From NCBI RefSeq assembly GCF_003403295.1, contig NZ_QUWV01000014.1, positions 1 to 64,000 on the forward strand: a DNA stretch of 64,000 nt. The letters run 5' to 3'. Made by a program: the position numbers and the translations under genes. The stretch comes from Komagataeibacter melaceti. Its GTDB lineage: Bacteria > Pseudomonadota > Alphaproteobacteria > Acetobacterales > Acetobacteraceae. The notes under the pieces are model-generated. The model searched no databases. It was not told the origin of the DNA and saw nothing but the letters and a program-made list of their open reading frames with translations. Each line of letters starts with the position of its first letter. The first letter of the stretch is position 1. Of this stretch, positions 60,422 through 64,000 are shown one piece after another.

Positions 60422-61158
60422 GCCGTGTGGTCCTTGGCTTGCGCCGGAGGGGAGGCCAGCGCCGTACGGAAACGGTTGATAAGGGCGGTGATACGCTCGG
60501 GCTGGGTCTTCAGCGCCGTGCGGTTCACGATCAGGCGGCTGGTGACATGGGCGATGACGTCGGTTTCCTCCAGCCCGTTGGCGCGCAGGGTGGAGCCCGT
60601 ATCGACCAGATCCACGATCAGGTGCGACAGGTCCAGCACCGGGGCCAGTTCCATCGCGCCATGCAGGTGCACGATGCTGGCGTTGATGCCGCGCGCCGCG
60701 AAATGCCGCCGCGTGAGGGAGGGGTACTTCGTCGCCACCCGCACCTGTGACAGGCGGTTGGGATTATCCTCCTGCCCGCTCCGGTCACGGGGCTGGGCGA
60801 TGGAAATGCGGCAGCCGCCAATACCCAGGTCAAGCGGGGCATAGATTTCGGGGTAGTCGAATTCCATCAGCACGTCGGCGCCGCATATGCCGACCTGCGC
60901 ACCGCCGAAGGCGACGAATGTCGCGACATCGAACGAGCGCACGCGCACTACGTCGATACCGGGGTCATTGGTTTCAAAACGCAGCAGACGGCTTTTTTCG
61001 TCGTTGAAATCCGGGCCGGGCACGATGCCCGCCCTATGCAGAAGCGGCGCCGCGGCTTTGAGGATACGGCCCTTGGGCAGGGCCAGTATCAGCGGACTAT
61101 CCGTTTCCGGGGCGGGGGGCTGGGCCGGTGACAGGGCGGTCAATGCATTCTCCGACAT
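60418..61158 (-). CDS. hisG: ATP phosphoribosyltransferase, short form
   Basis: A 246-residue enzyme starting at ATG 61158. The core is LILALPKGRILKAAAPLL, FVAFGGAQVGICGADVLMEF and VDLVDTGSTLRANGLEE. It ends soon after the core, without the C-terminal ACT-like regulatory domain of long HisG, so it must be the short form that works with HisZ. No hisZ is in the window. It catalyses the first step of histidine synthesis. The first 20 residues are a Pro/Ala-rich extension. Confidence 0.94.
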   Translation of the reverse strand: MSENALTALSPAQPPAPETDSPLILALPKGRILKAAAPLLHRAGIVPGPDFNDEKSRLLRFETNDPGIDVVRVRSFDVATFVAFGGAQVGICGADVLMEFDYPEIYAPLDLGIGGCRISIAQPRDRSGQEDNPNRLSQVRVATKYPSLTRRHFAARGINASIVHLHGAMELAPVLDLSHLIVDLVDTGSTLRANGLEETDVIAHVTSRLIVNRTALKTQPERITALINRFRTALASPPAQAKDHTA

Positions 61159-61261
61159 GAGAGCAGGCGCGCCCCGGCGGGCAGGGCGCTTTTTCGTGAC
61201 ATGCGCGCATACCACATTCAGCCATCATGCAGGAAGGGCGCTTTTCCGGGGGCAGCCGTGA

Positions 61262-62524
61262 CTAGCCGGATACGCGCTCGATATGCGCGCCGCACTGGGC
61301 CAGCTTGCGTTCCACCGCCTCGTAACCACGGTCAAGGTGATAGACGCGGCTCAGGATCGTCTCGCCATGGGCGGCAAGCCCCGCCAGAATGAGCGAGAAC
61401 GATGCCCGCAGGTCCGTCGCCATAACCGGCGCACCGGACAGGGAATGCACGCCACGGATGATGGCGGACGACCCATGCACGTTGATGCGCGCGCCCATGC
61501 GGTTGAGTTCGGGCACATGCATGAAGCGGTTTTCAAAAATGGTTTCGGTCACCATGGACGCGCCTTCGGCCACCGACAGCAGCGCCATGAACTGGGCCTG
61601 CATGTCCGTGGGGAAACCGGGATAGGGCTCGGTCATGATATCGACGCCGCGCAGCGCGCCGGTGCGCTGGACCCGGACCGCCCCGTCCTCCTGCACCATT
61701 TCCACGCCCGCTTCCTCCAGCGCGCGCACTACCGCGCCCAGATGCTCGACCTGGCCGCCGACAAGGCGCAGTTCCCCGCCGGTAATGGCGGCTGCACAGG
61801 CATAGGTGCCACATTCGATGCGGTCGGGCATGACGCGGTACCGCGCGCCATGCAGTTCCTCCACGCCATCAATGACCAGCTTGCCGGTGCCCACGCCGGT
61901 AATGCGGGCGCCCATGGCGTTGAGGCAGCCCACCAGATCACCGATTTCCGGCTCACGCGCGGCGTTGACGATCTCGGTCCGCCCCTTGGCCAGGCAGGCG
62001 GCCATGAGCAGGTTTTCCGTCGCCCCCACCGAGGCGAAGGGCAGGATGACCCGCTCCCCCTTCAGCCCGCCGGGGGCGGAGGCATGGATATAGCCGTTTT
62101 CCAGCGTGATCCTGGCCCCCAGCGTTTCCAGCGCCTTGAGGTGCAGGTCAACGGGGCGGGTGCCGATGGCGCAGCCGCCGGGCAGCGATACGCGCGCCTC
62201 CCCACACCGGGCCAGCAGCGGGCCGAGCACAAGGATCGAGGCCCGCATTTTGGAGACGATGTCGTAGGGCGCTTCCGTGTTGGTGATGCTGCCGCCCACC
62301 GCCAGCGTGCCGCCATCACCGTTCACATCCTCTACCGTCAGGCCGTGCTGTTCGAGCAGGCGGCGCATGGTGCGGATGTCGGCAATGCGGGGCACGTTGT
62401 CCAGCACGAGCCGTTCGGAGGTGAGCAGTCCGGCAACCAGCAGCTTCAGGGCCGAATTCTTCGCCCCCCCGATAATGATGTCGCCACGCAGCGGGTGCCC
62501 GCCGTGAATGATGAAACGGTCCAT
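61262..62524 (-). CDS. murA: UDP-N-acetylglucosamine 1-carboxyvinyltransferase
   Basis: A 420-residue enzyme. Lys22 ([12 protein letters not shown]) and the catalytic Cys118 ([15 protein letters not shown]) are present, so fosfomycin sensitivity is expected from residue identity. It makes UDP-GlcNAc-enolpyruvate, the first committed step of peptidoglycan synthesis, in the cytoplasm. The gene lies 18 bp after dcd and about 100 bp before hisG on the same strand. Confidence 0.96.
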   Translation of the reverse strand: MDRFIIHGGHPLRGDIIIGGAKNSALKLLVAGLLTSERLVLDNVPRIADIRTMRRLLEQHGLTVEDVNGDGGTLAVGGSITNTEAPYDIVSKMRASILVLGPLLARCGEARVSLPGGCAIGTRPVDLHLKALETLGARITLENGYIHASAPGGLKGERVILPFASVGATENLLMAACLAKGRTEIVNAAREPEIGDLVGCLNAMGARITGVGTGKLVIDGVEELHGARYRVMPDRIECGTYACAAAITGGELRLVGGQVEHLGAVVRALEEAGVEMVQEDGAVRVQRTGALRGVDIMTEPYPGFPTDMQAQFMALLSVAEGASMVTETIFENRFMHVPELNRMGARINVHGSSAIIRGVHSLSGAPVMATDLRASFSLILAGLAAHGETILSRVYHLDRGYEAVERKLAQCGAHIERVSG

Positions 62525-62542
62525 GCCCTGTTTTCCCTGCCC

Positions 62543-63097
62543 TTACATACGTGGCGGGGCGACGCCGACCTGCCCCATGTATTTGCCATTGCGGTCGGCG
62601 TAGCTGGTCTCGCACGGGGATGCGCCCTGCAGGAACAGGAACTGGCAGATCCCCTCATTGGCGTAGATGCGCGCGGGCAGGGGGGTGGTGTTGCTGATCT
62701 CGATCGTGACCTGCCCTTCCCATTCCGGCTCGAGCGGGGTCACGTTCACGATGATCCCGCAGCGGGCATAGGTTGACTTGCCCAGGCAGATGACCAGCGT
62801 GTCACGCGGTATGCGGAAATATTCGACCGTATGCGCCAGCACGAAGCTGTGCGGCGGGATGGTGCAGCAGTCGCCCCGGCGGGTCACGAAGCTGTTTTCG
62901 GCAAAGTTCTTGGGGTCCACCACCGCGTTGTCCACGTCGGTGAAGATCTTGAACTCGCTCGCCACGCGCGCATCGTAGCCGTAGGATGACAGGCCGAACG
63001 AGATGACCCCGCTGCGGTTCTGCTTCTCCACGAAGGGTTCGATCATGCCATGTTCCGTGGCCATGCGACGAATCCACGTATCAGGCATTATTGGCAT
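62543..63097 (-). CDS. dcd: dCTP deaminase
   Basis: A 184-residue enzyme with [12 protein letters not shown] at the nucleotide site, [21 protein letters not shown] (catalytic Glu in LEPEW) and the C-terminal [10 protein letters not shown]. It converts dCTP to dUTP for dTMP synthesis. The ATG at 63097 opens [13 protein letters not shown], the usual start. murA follows 18 bp downstream. Confidence 0.95.
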   Translation of the reverse strand: MPIMPDTWIRRMATEHGMIEPFVEKQNRSGVISFGLSSYGYDARVASEFKIFTDVDNAVVDPKNFAENSFVTRRGDCCTIPPHSFVLAHTVEYFRIPRDTLVICLGKSTYARCGIIVNVTPLEPEWEGQVTIEISNTTPLPARIYANEGICQFLFLQGASPCETSYADRNGKYMGQVGVAPPRM

Positions 63098-63193
63098 GGT
63101 GTCCCTTCCTTCGGCATTGATGGCGCACGGGCATGAAAGCTGCCCGTCGCTGCGCGACCACTAGCGAAGTGACCAGCCGACCGCAACCGGCAA

Positions 63194-63397
63194 TCACCTT
63201 TCGTTGCCGGATATGTCGCTTCCGCTGTGTTCGCCCCCGCGGCTGTCGGGTGTGTCATCGGGGGTGCTGCGCGCGCGGCTCTGCTGCTTGCGGCGGCGCA
63301 GGTTGGCGCGCAGGGCCGCGGCTTCGCGCTCAAGGCGCTCACGGCGGGCAGCCTCGGCCCGGTCGGTCAGGCGGGGGGTGTCAGGCCGTTCGGTCAT
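63194..63397 (-). CDS. Small basic, charged protein, 67 residues
   Basis: A 67-residue Arg/Glu/Asp-rich chain (AEAARRERLEREAAALRANLRRRKQQSRAR in substance), with one strong helical, coiled-coil-like segment and a Ser/Gly/Asp tail. No Cys, signal peptide or membrane helix. Similar short proteins occur before dcd/murA in related bacteria as I remember them. Function is unknown. It sits 97 bp before dcd. Confidence 0.5.
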   Translation of the reverse strand: MTERPDTPRLTDRAEAARRERLEREAAALRANLRRRKQQSRARSTPDDTPDSRGGEHSGSDISGNER

Positions 63398-63427
63398 GGT
63401 CGTGTTTCTTGGGGCAGGAATGAATAT

Positions 63428-63455
63428 CCGCCCGCCCCGGTTACGGGGCGGGCGG
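63428..63455 (-). terminator. GC-rich hairpin before the 67-residue gene
   Basis: Perfect 11-bp arms CCGCCCGCCCC / GGGGCGGGCGG around a 6-nt loop, about 20 bp beyond the stop of the right-edge gene. On the minus strand GATATTCATT follows. Likely a terminator of that gene. Confidence 0.6.
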
Positions 63456-63475
63456 GGCCATTACACTACAGGGTG

Positions 63476-64000
63476 TCAGGCCGGCTTCTTTTCGGGCTCG
63501 GGCGCGGGCTTTACGTCCTGCGGGCAGCCGCAGCGGACCAGAAGCTCACGCAGTTCGCGCACGATGGGGAAGATTTCCACATTGCGGTCATAGCCGACCT
63601 CGTTCCACGCAGCCTGCTCCATTTCCACAATGTCCTTGTCTTCAAGGAAGATGCGGTTGGTGAACCAGCCCAGCACCGGCCAGATCACGTCGATCAGCAG
63701 CGGGGTCTTCGGGCGCAGCACGGACAGCAGGCCGAAGGATTGGGTCACGCGCTGGTCCTTGTCCACCGGCACGTAGGCCGCCCACAGATCCATGATCAGG
63801 TCACCGTCCTTGTCGGTGATGCGCAGGGTCTGGTACGGATATTCGGTGCGGATGGTCACGACCTCCTCAACGGGCTGTTCGCGGCCGTTGAGGTCCTTGT
63901 GCTTGCCAAAGATCAGCCGTTCGGCCAGCGGCTGCTGGCCACCGCTGCGCATGAAGCTGTAGCGGGCCTCAATGAAGTCCTCGCCACGGTCCTGCCCCAG
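63476..64000 (-). CDS. C-terminal part of a Rieske-type oxygenase-like protein (right-edge partial)
   Basis: The frame is open from the right edge to the stop at 63476, giving 174 residues; the ATG at 63952 is internal, since sequence before it (LGQDRGEDFIEARYSF) continues in frame. The visible part has LMDLWAAYVPVDKDQRVT-like strands, and a C-terminal FLEDKDIVEMEQAAWNE and FPIVRELRELLVRCGCP, which I associate with the C-terminal domain of ring-hydroxylating oxygenase alpha subunits. The Rieske and mononuclear-iron motifs would lie outside the window, so the assignment is tentative. A hairpin follows the stop. Confidence 0.5.
   Translation of the reverse strand: MGQDRGEDFIEARYSFMRSGGQQPLAERLIFGKHKDLNGREQPVEEVVTIRTEYPYQTLRITDKDGDLIMDLWAAYVPVDKDQRVTQSFGLLSVLRPKTPLLIDVIWPVLGWFTNRIFLEDKDIVEMEQAAWNEVGYDRNVEIFPIVRELRELLVRCGCPQDVKPAPEPEKKPA

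Noticed and set aside
61283-62776. A 497-codon open frame antisense to murA and dcd
   Set aside because: It is a shadow of two essential genes with diagnostic motifs.
1-64000. CRISPR array, insertion sequence, prophage or integrative element
   Set aside because: No regularly spaced direct repeats, transposase, integrase or phage structural genes were seen; the two tRNA genes show no adjacent integrase or duplicated 3' end.

Overview
The window is high-GC bacterial chromosome, almost fully coding, with short intergenic gaps and no insertion sequence, prophage or CRISPR array that I can see. Gene content and protein sequences (Hint-domain surface protein, DUF1501/DUF1800 pair, alphaproteobacterial infA-maf-RNase E/G-yacG order, two multi-domain c-di-GMP proteins) point to an acetic acid bacterium (Acetobacteraceae), most likely Komagataeibacter/Novacetimonas or a close relative. 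That placement is inference, not a computed result.

Layout. 1-4.0 kb: small unknown proteins, YfdX, a 39-residue Cys-rich membrane microprotein, DNA polymerase IV and a DUF1643 protein. 4.0-8.5 kb: sulfide:quinone oxidoreductase and a persulfide-dioxygenase-like enzyme, divergent from 1-Cys peroxiredoxin, purU and mntR. 8.6-18.3 kb: DUF763 protein, ABC exporter, a pepsin-fold protein without catalytic Asp, a KirBac channel, a DEDDh exonuclease, a Hint-domain surface protein and a glycosyltransferase fused to a discoidin-type domain. 18.4-24.4 kb: three-gene RND efflux operon. 24.9-29.6 kb: SulP, FUSC and EamA transporters. 29.7-40.5 kb: DUF1501/DUF1800 pair, SDR, TetR regulator, aldehyde dehydrogenase, amidohydrolase plus lipoprotein, and small unknowns. 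40.7-48.6 kb: tRNA-Glu, recJ, homoserine dehydrogenase, alanine-type aminotransferase, OmpA-like lipoprotein, a ClpP paralogue and a diiron ferritin-like protein. 48.6-54.8 kb: unknown protein, cytochrome b561, then two overlapping c-di-GMP genes (MHYT-GGDEF-EAL and PAS-GAF-GGDEF-EAL). 55-64 kb: pyrC, tRNA-Phe, then a leftward housekeeping run (dcd, murA, hisG, hisD, infA, maf, RNase E/G, yacG) preceded by the end of a Rieske-oxygenase-like gene.

The most interesting points are: (i) the overlapping c-di-GMP pair, in which the first protein has an intact GGDEF but an EAL domain lacking two catalytic positions, while the second has a complete EAL and a PAS domain carrying the DosP/FixL haem-ligand His, behind a 24-bp perfect palindrome; (ii) a family of six composite palindromic repeats (R1-R6), each placed just after a gene's stop codon in the same orientation as that gene; (iii) several proteins with a recognisable fold but altered active sites, or with unusual fusions (pseudo-pepsin, RND pump without the AcrB Lys940 equivalent, RNase E/G without a Zn-link, glycosyltransferase-discoidin fusion).
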